DNA of 52,314 nt from Nesterenkonia salmonea. GTDB lineage: Bacteria; Actinomycetota; Actinomycetes; Actinomycetales; Micrococcaceae. Positions 18,544 to 28,480 of this stretch are shown piece by piece. Under the pieces are notes generated by a model. That model did not search any database, had not been told where the DNA came from, and saw only the letters and a list, made by a program, of their open reading frames with translations. Position numbers and translations under genes: made by a program. Each line of letters opens with the position of its first letter. Positions within the stretch are counted from its first letter, which is position 1. Where the stretch lies: NCBI RefSeq assembly GCF_005771525.1, contig NZ_VAVZ01000024.1, positions 1 through 52,314 on the forward strand, written 5' to 3'.

Positions 18544-19245
18544 TCAGTCGCCGACGATCCCTGACTCGTAGGCGAATACCACTGCCTGAACACGATCCCG
18601 GCAACTGAGTTTGGCTAGGACCTGTCCCACATGGGTCTTGACCGTGGCCTCTGAGAGGTAGAGCCGGGCGGCGATCTCAGTGTTGGAGTCACCGGTGGAC
18701 ATTTCTGCAAGGATCTCACGTTCCCGGTTGGTCAAAAGGGCCAGGCGCTTCTGCTGATTACTGGTGGGGGTGCGTCGTCGCCCCTCCCCCAATAGGTTGG
18801 AATCGAGCAGGCGACGGGTGGTGGTCGGCGCGACCACCGCGCCCCCGGTGACGACGGTGCGGATGGAGTCCAGAAGGACCTCAGGCTGAACGTCCTTCAG
18901 CAGAAATCCCGCCGCTCCGGAGCGCAGGGCCTGCAGAGCGTATTCATCGGTGTCGAACGTGGTCAGGACGATTACCCGGGTTGCCGCCAGCGCTGGGTCC
19001 TTGGTGATCGCAGCTGTTGCCTCCAGCCCGTCGAGGACCGGCATGCGAATGTCCATCAGCACCACATCTGGGGCGCTGCCCGCAGCAGAGAGGTTCCGCA
19101 GCTGCTCCAAGGCTTGGGCGCCGTCACCTGCCTGCGCGGCGACTGCCATATCGGCTTGGGAGTCGATCACCATGGCGAACCCAGCGCGCAGCAGCGCCTG
19201 GTCATCGGCCAGCAACACAGAAATCTGCTCAGGGGCGGCGTTCAT
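18544..19245 (-). CDS. NarL/LuxR-type response regulator
   Basis: 233 aa from ATG 19245. Receiver domain residues 8-125 with acidic pocket LLADDQ, phospho-acceptor Asp in VVLMDIRMP, and Thr/Lys switch residues (VLTTF, FLLKD). C-terminal LuxR helix-turn-helix with LTNREREILAEMSTGDSN and LYLSEATVKTHVGQVLAKL. Lies 52 bp downstream of its histidine kinase and 89 bp upstream of the ABC ATPase, whose expression it probably controls. Confidence 0.94.
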   Translation of the reverse strand: MNAAPEQISVLLADDQALLRAGFAMVIDSQADMAVAAQAGDGAQALEQLRNLSAAGSAPDVVLMDIRMPVLDGLEATAAITKDPALAATRVIVLTTFDTDEYALQALRSGAAGFLLKDVQPEVLLDSIRTVVTGGAVVAPTTTRRLLDSNLLGEGRRRTPTSNQQKRLALLTNREREILAEMSTGDSNTEIAARLYLSEATVKTHVGQVLAKLSCRDRVQAVVFAYESGIVGD

Positions 19246-19297
19246 CGGTGACTCGCTTCCTGACCGCTGGGCAGCGGTCTCAGGTCTTGTTCTATGG

Positions 19298-20617
19298 TCA
19301 ACGTCCCCTCCCCTGGGGTCTGACGCGCTCCAGGGGAAAACGCGCTTCCACCGCAAAGCCGGCCTCCAATGATTCCTCTCCTTTGGGTTTGGCCGTCAGT
19401 GTGCCGCCGTAGAGCCTCGCCCGCTCGACCATACCCATCAGACCCGAGCCGGCGCCGTCGTTCTTTGCTGTCGCGCCGCGCCCAGTGTCGCTGATCTCCA
19501 GAGTCAATTCTCCCGCCCGGTAGTCGGTGCCCAACCAGATGAACGCCTTCGCGTGGGGGCCTCCGTGCTTGAGCGTATTGGTCAGCGCCTCTTGGGCAAT
19601 CCGGTAGAGCGCCAGTTCAACACCTTCACTCAGGGGAGGCAGCGTCTGCTCAGCGATGTTGAGCTCAACCTCCAGCCCTGAGGAGCGCACATCGTCCACG
19701 AGCCGCGGGATATCTGACACACCGGGTGCCGGCCGTTTCTTCAGGGCTCCCTCCTCTCTGAGCACTCCAAGCATCCGGCGCAGCTCGGTGAGCGCCTCCC
19801 GGCCAGTGTCCCCGATCGTTTCGAACGCCTCACCAGCGCGCACAGGGTCCTGGTCGATCACGTACCGGCCACCATCAGCTTGGGCGATCATGACGCCCAT
19901 TGAGTGGGAGACGACATCGTGGATTTCCCGGGCGATGCGCAACCGTTCAGCATCGGCCGCCAACCGGGCCTCCTGGTCGCGTTCGCGTTGCAGGAGGAGG
20001 TTCTTTTCCTCAATGGCTTCCCGTTCACGACGACGCCGCCCCGCCAAATCACCGAACAGCCAGGCACTGAGCACCACAGCAGCGGCGAACCCTGTGATCA
20101 ACACAGCCAGGGTGAGAGCCACACCCCAGTCACCGCCGGCCGGCTCACCGGTCAATCCACTGGCGGAGGCCACCATCAGAAGCCCAAGCAGCACCGCACC
20201 AATGAGGCCGGTCACCAGATAGGTCAGGCTCACCGACCGATTGCCGTATTTTGCGCATGCGTAGACCGCCAAGGGCACAGAGATCGCGGAGTAACCCGGG
20301 CCGTACATGGCTAACATTTGGCACAGTGCGGCGAAAGCGATGATCCCAGAGGCCAGCCCTGGTCGTATGCGAGACAGAGCTAGGGGCGCGATCGCCAGGA
20401 ACTCCAGGACCACCATGGCGGGGAGCAGCACCGAGGTGCCGAGCATCCCCGTGGTGTAGCCAGACGTGGAGCCACCGGAGCTCCCCATCCAGAACAGGGC
20501 ACTGAGCAACAGCAGCGGGACGACCTTGAAGAGGGTGTCCCCCAGCCAGAGACGGCGCTCGAAGAACCGCACGACCCTTACGTGGACTGGCGGAGCGGCG
20601 AGGGGGCGGTCAGGCAT
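19298..20617 (-). CDS. DesK/NarX-type sensor histidine kinase
   Basis: 439 aa from ATG 20617; the open frame upstream overlaps the HAD gene and is not coding. About five to six membrane helices in the first ~200 residues, a coiled segment, then HisKA_3 with phospho-acceptor His in RIAREIHDVVSHSMG. The HATPase domain (ALTNTLKHGG N-box, SDTGRG, GSGLMGMVERARLYGG) closes the protein. No large extracellular sensor domain is present, so it may sense membrane state or signal through the associated FtsX transporter, as in BceS/LiaS-like systems. Confidence 0.93.
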   Translation of the reverse strand: MPDRPLAAPPVHVRVVRFFERRLWLGDTLFKVVPLLLLSALFWMGSSGGSTSGYTTGMLGTSVLLPAMVVLEFLAIAPLALSRIRPGLASGIIAFAALCQMLAMYGPGYSAISVPLAVYACAKYGNRSVSLTYLVTGLIGAVLLGLLMVASASGLTGEPAGGDWGVALTLAVLITGFAAAVVLSAWLFGDLAGRRRREREAIEEKNLLLQRERDQEARLAADAERLRIAREIHDVVSHSMGVMIAQADGGRYVIDQDPVRAGEAFETIGDTGREALTELRRMLGVLREEGALKKRPAPGVSDIPRLVDDVRSSGLEVELNIAEQTLPPLSEGVELALYRIAQEALTNTLKHGGPHAKAFIWLGTDYRAGELTLEISDTGRGATAKNDGAGSGLMGMVERARLYGGTLTAKPKGEESLEAGFAVEARFPLERVRPQGRGR

Positions 20618-20722
20618 GAGCCTAAGTCTAGGGAGCCTATGGTCAAGAAACCTCAGACCACAGGATGACGTCACATCCACGACACGGCGATGCTGGCTAC
20701 GTTTGTTCGGTACTTTAGTTTT

Positions 20723-21673
20723 ATGAACTCTCAGCCCGTCGCTCCCGTTTCTTTCGGAGCACCCATAGTGGGCGACGCTCCAGTCAAGCTTGTCGCCACT
20801 GATGTGGACGGCACGATCCTCTCCTACGCGCAGTCCATGACCGGGGAGGTGTCCGCCCGGACCGTGGAGGCCTTCCAAGCTGCTCGCGAGGCCGGAATTG
20901 CCGTGGTGCTCGTCACGGGCCGCCCAGTGCGTGGCCTGCGCGGAGTCAGCAGCGCTCTTGGCCTCATAGGTCCGGTGATCGCTTCCAATGGTGCGATGAC
21001 CTATGACCTCGCAGCGGATGCGCCGCTGGACCATCAGCCGCTTGCAGCGCAGGCGCTGTTCACAGCTAAGGACCTCATCCAGGAATTGGACCCGACGGTG
21101 GCGTTCGCCGCGGAGACACCGCGGATGCTGCATATGGAAGAGTCCTTTGCGCGCGGGTCACTGTGGTTCGACGATGAGCGCCGTCGAGCTGTGGGGATCC
21201 GCGACGAGGAGATCGCCATGGGGCCGTTGGACGACACTTTGGAGCGGCACAGCGCATGGCCGGTCGCCGCCGAGGGGCTCACACCGCAGGTGCCGGTGCT
21301 GAAACTGTTGGCCAAAACCCATGAGATGGAAGCTGATGCCTTCATTGCCGCCGCGCAGGAGCGGGTCGGCCATATGGTCACAGTGACGCATTCCGCGCCT
21401 GGGATAAGCCTGCTGGAGATTTCCGCCAAGGGCGTGAACAAGGCCCAGGCGCTGCGTAGGTACGCGGATTCTCTGGGAATCGATGCCGAAAACACCATCG
21501 CGTTCGGGGACATGCCGAACGATATTGAGATGCTCCAATGGGCCGGAACCTCCTGGGCGGTGGGCTCCGCCCATCCGATGGCTCGCTCCGCCGCTGACCG
21601 GGTGGCGGGAACTTGTGAGGATGACGGGGTCGCTGAGGTGCTGGAACTGCTGCTGAAAGGCACGTTGACCTGA
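20723..21673 (+). CDS. Cof-type HAD-superfamily phosphatase
   Basis: 316 aa from ATG 20723 (MNSQPVAPV); an upstream in-frame start lacks support. HAD motifs in order: TDVDGTIL (nucleophile Asp), VLVTGRP, a Lys in the ISAKGVNKAQAL segment, and FGDMPNDIEML. The C2B cap between motifs II and III is typical of sugar-phosphate/FMN/phospholipid-headgroup phosphatases; substrate cannot be assigned. Its stop overlaps the next start (TGATG). Confidence 0.9.
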   Translation: MNSQPVAPVSFGAPIVGDAPVKLVATDVDGTILSYAQSMTGEVSARTVEAFQAAREAGIAVVLVTGRPVRGLRGVSSALGLIGPVIASNGAMTYDLAADAPLDHQPLAAQALFTAKDLIQELDPTVAFAAETPRMLHMEESFARGSLWFDDERRRAVGIRDEEIAMGPLDDTLERHSAWPVAAEGLTPQVPVLKLLAKTHEMEADAFIAAAQERVGHMVTVTHSAPGISLLEISAKGVNKAQALRRYADSLGIDAENTIAFGDMPNDIEMLQWAGTSWAVGSAHPMARSAADRVAGTCEDDGVAEVLELLLKGTLT

Positions 21674-22566
21674 TGAAAGAGCAGTCCGCTCAGGCTCCGT
21701 ACCGCGCGCACCCATACCGTGAGGTGCCCTACCTTCTGAACTCTGTCCCGGGGCGGCTACACAACGCCCCGTTGGCGTTTGCACACCGCGGAGCTGACCC
21801 GGAACGCGAAAACACGATGGCGGCATTTCGCCGAGCGGTGGACTTGGGGTTCCGCTACCTCGAGATCGACGTGCGAACTTCCGCTGACGGAGTGCTTGTC
21901 ATCTTTCATGACGAAACGCTGGACCGGGTGACCAATGGGACCGGCAAAGTCTCCGACCACACTTGGGAACAACTGAGCCGGGTGAGACTCACCACAGTTA
22001 CGGCAGCCAATCCATCAGATGATGCGGCACCAGTTCTTGGTGAACCTCTGGTGCGGTTCGAGGATGCACTGCAAGCGCTGCCGGAGACTCATTTCAACGT
22101 AGACCTCAAAGACTCCGAAGCCGTGAAGCACTTCGCCGAAATCGTGGACCGGCATGGTGCCCACCACCGGGTGCTCGCCGCCAGTTTCAATGATGCCCGC
22201 CGGCACCGGGTCGGCCGGCTGGTGGCCAGAAGGGTCGCGTCCTCCGGCGGCTGGGTCTCCACTGCCCTGATGGTCTTCTTGGGCCCCCTGGGCGGTTTCG
22301 GCAGACTTTCGCAGCGGCTCGCGCGCTTCGACTGCGCTCAGGTCCCGATTCGTCAGACCCGAGTGCCGATCGTGCGCCCGAAGTTCGTGGAGCGCTGCCA
22401 CCGGGCCGGGCTTCAGGTCCACGTGTGGGTTATCGACGACCCGGCCGAGATGCACCGGCTGCTAGACATGGGCGTCGATGGGATTATGACCGACGACGCC
22501 GAGGCGCTGGCAGAGGTCATGCGGGAACGGTCCGTATGGCCCCAAACAGAACCTGTAGAGCATTAG
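21673..22566 (+). CDS. glycerophosphodiester phosphodiesterase
   Basis: 297 aa, coupled to the HAD gene by one-base overlap. The GDPD TIM barrel starts at FAHRGADPERENTMAAF (catalytic His and the Glu of ENT), followed by LEIDVRTSADGVLVIFHDETLDR with the metal and second catalytic His. The end has VHVWVIDDPAEMHRLLDMGVDGIMTDD. No signal peptide, so cytoplasmic. It hydrolyses glycerophosphodiesters to glycerol-3-phosphate and alcohol, consistent with recycling of headgroups next to phospholipid-synthesis genes. Confidence 0.92.
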   Translation: MKEQSAQAPYRAHPYREVPYLLNSVPGRLHNAPLAFAHRGADPERENTMAAFRRAVDLGFRYLEIDVRTSADGVLVIFHDETLDRVTNGTGKVSDHTWEQLSRVRLTTVTAANPSDDAAPVLGEPLVRFEDALQALPETHFNVDLKDSEAVKHFAEIVDRHGAHHRVLAASFNDARRHRVGRLVARRVASSGGWVSTALMVFLGPLGGFGRLSQRLARFDCAQVPIRQTRVPIVRPKFVERCHRAGLQVHVWVIDDPAEMHRLLDMGVDGIMTDDAEALAEVMRERSVWPQTEPVEH

Positions 22567-22628
22567 CAGTCACTCTTCTCCCACGTCAGGCCAAGGTGGC
22601 GGCCAGGCCCACCCACTAGCCTTTGGGT

Positions 22629-22958
22629 ATGTTCCTAGAGGCTCTCACCGTGCTTGCCGACCCGGCACCGGCAGGCTCGGTGGTCATCCCCTGGTGGCTG
22701 CGTTTCGGCGTGCTGGTCTATGGAGCGCTGCTGGTCGCGGCGTTCATGATCTACGCCCAGACCAAGCACCAGCGACCATGGAACGTCCTGTGGGTTCTGA
22801 TCATCGCTTTTGTGCCCATCCTGGGCGCCATCTGCTACTTCGTGGTCCAGACCATCACCTACCGGAAGCAGAACTCCGAGCCGGTGAAGGGCCGTGCTGA
22901 GACCATGGCACCAGAAGAGTACGACACAGGAGGGGCCGGGTCCTCCCCACTCCGCTGA
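22629..22958 (+). CDS. PLDc_N-domain small membrane protein
   Basis: 109 aa from ATG 22629. Two membrane helices (about 20-42 and 53-76) in the PLDc_N arrangement, with the conserved core WNVLWVLIIAFVPILGAICYF followed by a short polar tail. The domain is found at the N terminus of cardiolipin synthases but often stands alone in actinobacteria, as here. No HKD catalytic motif is present. Confidence 0.85.
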   Translation: MFLEALTVLADPAPAGSVVIPWWLRFGVLVYGALLVAAFMIYAQTKHQRPWNVLWVLIIAFVPILGAICYFVVQTITYRKQNSEPVKGRAETMAPEEYDTGGAGSSPLR

Positions 22959-22981
22959 ACACATGCGGGTAGGGTGAGGCC

Positions 22982-23755
22982 ATGTCTGCACCCCACAGCG
23001 GTTCGCGGCATCGCATCGCGGCGATGTCGGTTCATGCCTACACAGCGCTGGGTGTGGTCCTTGCACTGCTCATGGTGCACCTCTCCTATGCCGGCGAAGT
23101 TGAGATTGTGCTGTGGCTTTTTCTCGCCGCGATGATCATTGACGGCACCGATGGTTTCCTCGCCCGGCGCTTCCGCGTCAAGGAAGTGGTCCCCGGGTTC
23201 GACGGCGCCCTACTGGACAACATCATTGACTACATCACGTATGCCTTCGCGCCCATGGTGCTTCTCTGGAGCACCGGGTATCTCCCCGAGGGTTGGCTCG
23301 GCGGCGCCGTGGCATCAGTGGTCCTGCTGGCTTCCTGCTACCAGTTTTGCCGCAGCGACGCGAAGACCGACGACCACTTCTTCTTAGGGTTCCCCAGTTA
23401 CTGGAACATTGCCGCGTTCTACCTGATCGTGCTCGGGGCTGGGCCGACCGCCACCGTGACCACGCTGCTGGTCCTTACGGTGCTGGTGTTCGTCCCCATC
23501 AAATACGTCTACCCCTCCAGGACTGAGACGGCATGGTGGCCCACTATGATGCTCACGACGCTCTGGCTCGGGCTCTACGCGCTGATTCTGGTGCAGTTCC
23601 CGTCACCGAGCCTGTGGCTGGTCGGCCTCTCCGGCGGATACGTCCTTTACTACGCCGCGCTGAGTCTGCATCTGACGCTGACCCGGAGAGGTCAGGACAG
23701 TGGTGCGGAGGGATCGCCCAGAGCTGCGGCCAGTTCCCCTGCGGTCGGTGGCTGA
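22982..23755 (+). CDS. pcs: phosphatidylcholine synthase-like CDP-alcohol phosphatidyltransferase
   Basis: 257 aa, about eight membrane helices. The CDP-alcohol phosphotransferase motif reads DGTDGFLAR, then 12 residues, then G-x3-D-x3-D (GALLDNIIDY). The 12-residue spacing and flanking blocks (FRVKEVVPGFDG, KTDDHFFLGFPSYWN, FVPIKYVYPSRT) match bacterial phosphatidylcholine synthases such as rhizobial Pcs rather than Pgs or Pss. Pcs condenses CDP-diacylglycerol with choline in the membrane. The 3' end overlaps the convergent kinase gene by 64 bp. Upstream GDPD and PLDc_N genes support a lipid role. The choline substrate is inferred from homology. Confidence 0.82.
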   Translation: MSAPHSGSRHRIAAMSVHAYTALGVVLALLMVHLSYAGEVEIVLWLFLAAMIIDGTDGFLARRFRVKEVVPGFDGALLDNIIDYITYAFAPMVLLWSTGYLPEGWLGGAVASVVLLASCYQFCRSDAKTDDHFFLGFPSYWNIAAFYLIVLGAGPTATVTTLLVLTVLVFVPIKYVYPSRTETAWWPTMMLTTLWLGLYALILVQFPSPSLWLVGLSGGYVLYYAALSLHLTLTRRGQDSGAEGSPRAAASSPAVGG

Positions 23756-24657
23756 GCCCCGAACCGTGAAGAGGTAATGGCTGCGGCCTGTGCGGCGGTG
23801 TGCAGCACCTCAGCGACGTCTTCTTCGGAGATCTCCCGGAGCGCGTCACGGTGCGCAGAACCCAGAAGCCCCCGGGCCCGAAGACTGGACAGTGTGGCCG
23901 CCATAAATGAGTCACCGGCACCGACGGTATCGGCGACGTCGATCGGGAAAGCTGCTTGCTCAGCGAACCCAGATCGGGCCAATGCCATGGCCCCAGAGGC
24001 ACCGCGGGTCACGGTGACCAGCGCTGGTCCCAGGTCGAGCCAGGCGCTCATAGTGTCTTCGAAGCTGCGTTCTGGGTAGAGCAGCTCAAGATCGTCGGTG
24101 GAGGCCTGGATGACGTCTGCCAGTGCCACGAATTCTTCTGTCTGTTCGCGGGCTAGGTCTCGGTTCGGCACCAGTGTCGGCCGATAGTTGGGGTCGTAGG
24201 AGATGGTGGAGGTTTCCCGCAGCTGACGCAGCACGGTCTTCACCACTGACGCGCCGGGTTCGATCATGGCCGCCAGGGATCCGGTGTGCAGATGTTCGAT
24301 GGCGCTGCCGGGCTGCATCAGTTTGCTGGTGAGCTCGTCCGCTGGGGGCAACGACCAGTCCAGCGAGAACTCGTAGCTTGCTTGGCCAGTGGGGTCCAGC
24401 GTGGCTGTGGCCACTGAGGTGGGATGCTCATCAGCATCCAGGACTGAAGTGATGCCTTGAGCTCTCAGCGCACGGGCAATCATGCGGCCATAGTCATCGT
24501 TTCCGCGCCGGCCTGCGAAGACGACATTGTGCTCCAACCGGGCCAGCCCCACGGCGACGTTGAACGGGCTGCCCCCAACGTGCGACTTTGGGGCAGACGT
24601 CTCTGATTCGACAACGTCTACCAAGCATTCGCCTATGACTGCTAGGTACGGATCCAC
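23692..24657 (-). CDS. PfkB-family carbohydrate kinase (fructokinase-like)
   Basis: 321 aa from GTG 24657. N-terminal signature GGSPFNVAVGLARLEHNVVF and the C-terminal PfkB signature DTVGAGDSFMAATL carrying the catalytic Asp and anion hole. SYDPNYRPTLVP is the usual nucleotide/substrate segment of fructokinases. The likely reaction is phosphorylation of fructose, the product of mannitol oxidation at the 9-15 kb locus, or of a related ketose. Overlaps pcs by 64 bp at the 3' end, tail to tail. Confidence 0.88.
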   Translation of the reverse strand: MDPYLAVIGECLVDVVESETSAPKSHVGGSPFNVAVGLARLEHNVVFAGRRGNDDYGRMIARALRAQGITSVLDADEHPTSVATATLDPTGQASYEFSLDWSLPPADELTSKLMQPGSAIEHLHTGSLAAMIEPGASVVKTVLRQLRETSTISYDPNYRPTLVPNRDLAREQTEEFVALADVIQASTDDLELLYPERSFEDTMSAWLDLGPALVTVTRGASGAMALARSGFAEQAAFPIDVADTVGAGDSFMAATLSSLRARGLLGSAHRDALREISEEDVAEVLHTAAQAAAITSSRFGAQPPTAGELAAALGDPSAPLS

Positions 24658-24729
24658 CCCTCTAAGCTACCCCACCACACCGCAGTTGAGCAGGCCGGGG
24701 TTCCAGGTACGGGTAGAGAGTTTGGCCCG

Positions 24730-25968
24730 TCACCGCTGTTGCCAGAGGGCGTATCCGCCTAGGAGGTTCTTCACCTGCGTGTCAGGGAATCGCTGTTTGA
24801 TCATGGCCAGTGCCTGCCGGGAGCGTACTCCGTGCTCGCAGTAGACCACTGCTGGGGCGGCCTCGGTGGCGTCTTCCAGACCAGCCGGAGGATCTTCCGA
24901 ACGCCACAGGTCCATCAGCGGAAGGTTCACGGCGGATTCGATGCTGCCGGCGCTGTGCTCATGCGGTTCGCGGACATCGAGGATCAGCCCAACTTTCCCG
25001 TCGTCGGCGGCCCGCTGGAACTCCGCAGGAGAGAGGTCATCATCCTGTTTGGTTTCCCCGGTGAAAGGGTTGAAATCGATGTCTCCCGGCACGGCAGGCT
25101 CCTCATGGTCAGTGCTGGTGCTGGCGGCGTCGTCGTGCGTTGTGGGGCCAGCAGTGGCAACCGGTTCAGGCTCGGTGACCTCCCCGGTGCTCATGGCGGT
25201 GACCGGCTCGCGTTCCGGATCTGGACGCAGCCGGAACTCTCCGAAGTGGGAGTTCAGGGCGTCGTAGGTGATGACGCGGCCGATGAGCGGCTCCCCTATA
25301 TCAGCCAGGAATTTGATGGCTTCCGTGGCCATGAGGGACCCGACGACGCCGGGGAGCACACCGAGCACTCCCGCTTCGGCGCAGGTGGGCACCTCGCCTG
25401 GGTCCGGGGCCTCAGGGTAGAGGTCCCGGTAAGTGGGGCCGCGCTCGCCGGAGGGTAGCCGAGACCAGAAGAGGCTGACCTGGCCGGAGTAGCGCAGGAT
25501 GGACCCGGAGACCAGGGGTTTGTGGGCGATTTCGCAGGCATCGGAGACCACATAGCGCGCGGTGAAGTTATCTGAGCCGTCGATCACGATGTCTGCCGGT
25601 TCGATCAGCCGCAGCGCATTGGCCTCGGTGATCGCTTCCCGGTGCTCGGTGATCTTCACCTCCGGGTGCAGGCCGCGCATCGTGGCAGCGGCGGAGGCAG
25701 TCTTGTGCTGGCCGATGGTGTCTTCAGAGTGGATCACCTGACGGTGGAGGTTGCTGCGGTCGACCACATCGTGGTCAATGATGTCGATGGAGCCCACGCC
25801 GGCGGCGGTGAGGTATGTGAGGATCGGCGCGCCAAGCCCTCCGGCGCCGATGACGACGGCGCGGGAGTTCATCAGCTTGGCCTGCGCGTCGATTCCGAAT
25901 CCGGCGAGCGCGAAGTGGCGCTGAAAACGTTCAGCCTGGCTGCGGTTGAACATGTTCAAGGTGTTCAT
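24730..25968 (-). CDS. moeZ: MoeZ-like sulfur-carrier adenylyltransferase with C-terminal rhodanese domain
   Basis: 412 aa from ATG 25968 with AGAAGGA ribosome site. E1-like ThiF/MoeB domain (about 12-250): ATP-binding GAGGLGAP, DNFTARYVVSDAC, and crossover Cys loop PTCAEAGVLGVLPG. The zinc-binding CxxC of E. coli ThiF/MoeB is replaced by the YRDLYPE form typical of actinobacterial MoeZ. A low-complexity linker (about 255-305) leads to a rhodanese domain with active Cys in VVYCEHGVRS. It activates ThiS, MoaD or CysO by adenylation and transfers sulfur. Here, after thiS-thiG, the thiamine thiazole pathway is the likely main client. Confidence 0.92.
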   Translation of the reverse strand: MNTLNMFNRSQAERFQRHFALAGFGIDAQAKLMNSRAVVIGAGGLGAPILTYLTAAGVGSIDIIDHDVVDRSNLHRQVIHSEDTIGQHKTASAAATMRGLHPEVKITEHREAITEANALRLIEPADIVIDGSDNFTARYVVSDACEIAHKPLVSGSILRYSGQVSLFWSRLPSGERGPTYRDLYPEAPDPGEVPTCAEAGVLGVLPGVVGSLMATEAIKFLADIGEPLIGRVITYDALNSHFGEFRLRPDPEREPVTAMSTGEVTEPEPVATAGPTTHDDAASTSTDHEEPAVPGDIDFNPFTGETKQDDDLSPAEFQRAADDGKVGLILDVREPHEHSAGSIESAVNLPLMDLWRSEDPPAGLEDATEAAPAVVYCEHGVRSRQALAMIKQRFPDTQVKNLLGGYALWQQR

Positions 25969-25999
25969 GGTGTTCCTTCTGATCAATCTTCAGGAGGTT

Positions 26000-26039
26000 G
26001 TTGGGATTTCAGGCTCCTATAGGATGCTGAACCCCCAAC
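26000..26039 (-). other. hairpin between thiG and moeZ
   Basis: GTTGGG/CCCAAC and TCAG/CTGA arms enclose the palindrome TCCTATAGGA in the 88-bp gap between the two genes. Without a U tract on the minus strand it is more likely an mRNA processing or attenuation element than a terminator. Confidence 0.35.
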
Positions 26040-26056
26040 AGCTGACTGATAAAGCC

Positions 26057-27086
<1,030 letters not shown>

Positions 27087-27118
27087 GGTGCCAGCATACG
27101 CCGGACTGGGGGTTCGTC

Positions 27119-27766
27119 TCAGGCCGCCTGGGGCTTGGAACCGACTCTGACCTGCAGATGTCCGCCCCTGAGCGAGTCGCGCAGCGCTTCTGTGCAGTCC
27201 TGCTCCAGCGCGGTCCACGGATGGGCGTCAATATTGGATCCGCCGAGGCGGCAGGCGAGCTGGGCGAGTGGGCGGAACGCTGCTGCAAAACCGGTGGGTT
27301 TCTGCATGTCCAGGATCCCTAGGCGCGCCTGGGCTGTGGTGAGGTCCCACATGGCCTGCCAGGCCGAAGGCCAGTCGCCCATGAGGGACAAGGAGTAGGT
27401 GGCCAGTGCGGCGTCGGAGAGCGCCCTGCCACCGGCGCTGGTGATTCGCGCTGAGGTGTCTGGCGTCTCCAGTTCGGTGGCATCGGCTTGGATGAGGATG
27501 ACGTTGGTCCAGCCGTTGCGCTGGGCTCTGCCTCGCGCCTGGGCGAGCATAGTTGGGCTGCGGTCAATACCGATCACCGTTCCTGTGGATGTCACGCGTT
27601 CGCAGAGCCACGGAAAGTTCAACCCGGTGCCGCAACCGATGTCGAGGACCTGTTGGCCCTCCTGCAGACCAATAAGTTCAGCGAGTCGACGCCGCCCAGC
27701 ACCGTAGACGGGGTACTCAGCTGAGAGCAGGTCATACAGTGGCGCGATGGTGGTGTACTTCGCCAT
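27119..27766 (-). CDS. class I SAM-dependent methyltransferase
   Basis: 215 aa. Motif I VLDIGCGTGLNFPWL, acidic loop IGIDRSP, then MLAQARGRAQRNGW, a UbiE/Methyltransf_11-type fold. Substrate unknown. It lies 32 bp upstream of thiS on the same strand, so it may simply share the thi operon. Its nearness to two CDP-alcohol phosphotransferases leaves a lipid (for example phosphatidylethanolamine) substrate open. Confidence 0.85.
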   Translation of the reverse strand: MAKYTTIAPLYDLLSAEYPVYGAGRRRLAELIGLQEGQQVLDIGCGTGLNFPWLCERVTSTGTVIGIDRSPTMLAQARGRAQRNGWTNVILIQADATELETPDTSARITSAGGRALSDAALATYSLSLMGDWPSAWQAMWDLTTAQARLGILDMQKPTGFAAAFRPLAQLACRLGGSNIDAHPWTALEQDCTEALRDSLRGGHLQVRVGSKPQAA

Positions 27767-27856
27767 GGTCCGGCTCCCTGTGGGTGTGAAGTTACGCGCG
27801 TGTGGTGTTCTGCGTGGGTACGGATGGGCTCTGCATCTCAGACTACTGGGGAGGGA

Positions 27857-28480
27857 TCATCGCAGTGCGTGAAAACCGGCGACGACTCGATGGCCGGCGC
27901 TGATGCTGACCAGCACCGCCCACGCCACCGCGATGTGGGCGGCTGCGGCGGGGAAGATCAGCCAGAGGCTGTGCACCAGCACCGTTTCGGCGCCTTCTGC
28001 CAGGCCACCCAGGAAGGAAAGAGAGCGCCCGTCGTCGAGCTGTTTGCCTTGGCGTTCCGCGATTGATGAAAACGCCAAGAACGATCCCCCGTTGATGTAG
28101 TAGGAGAAGAGCACCAGTAGGAACGGCAGCCACGGAGCCTCATAGGCGGCGTTGGCGCCGATGGCCACACCGATGACTGTGGCGCCGTAGACGATGAAGT
28201 CGGCACAGATGTCCCAGTATCCGCCCTGACCCGAGTGTTGAGAGGGGTCATCAGCTCGGCGCCGGGCCAGCGGCCCGTCGAGACCGTCGGCGAGCCGGCA
28301 GAGCAACCACATGATCAGCGCGGGTATCCACTGCTCGGCTGCTGCCAGCACTGCGCTGGCCAGACCGGCGGCGAGATTAAGCGCCGTCAACCGGTTCGGG
28401 GTCACCCATGGATGATCGATGCGGCGGGCGATGGCGTCGAAGGCAGGGGCGAGCGCTGAGCGTAGCCGAGCATCAAACAT
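27857..28480 (-). CDS. CDP-alcohol phosphatidyltransferase family protein
   Basis: 207 aa from ATG 28480, overlapping the VTT gene stop by 8 bp. Motif DGLDGPLARR, a 12-residue gap, then GGYWDICAD supplies the Asp residues for metal and CDP-lipid binding. Five to six membrane helices. The N terminus HPWVTPNRLTALNL is typical of enzymes making phosphatidylglycerol-, inositol- or archaetidyl-type headgroup links. The acceptor alcohol cannot be read from sequence. Confidence 0.85.
   Translation of the reverse strand: MFDARLRSALAPAFDAIARRIDHPWVTPNRLTALNLAAGLASAVLAAAEQWIPALIMWLLCRLADGLDGPLARRRADDPSQHSGQGGYWDICADFIVYGATVIGVAIGANAAYEAPWLPFLLVLFSYYINGGSFLAFSSIAERQGKQLDDGRSLSFLGGLAEGAETVLVHSLWLIFPAAAAHIAVAWAVLVSISAGHRVVAGFHALR

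Noticed and set aside
27087-27118. Thiamine riboswitch upstream of thiS (also looked for before thiO)
   Set aside because: The gap is 32 bp and neither region has the CTGAGA and ACCTGA elements of a TPP riboswitch.
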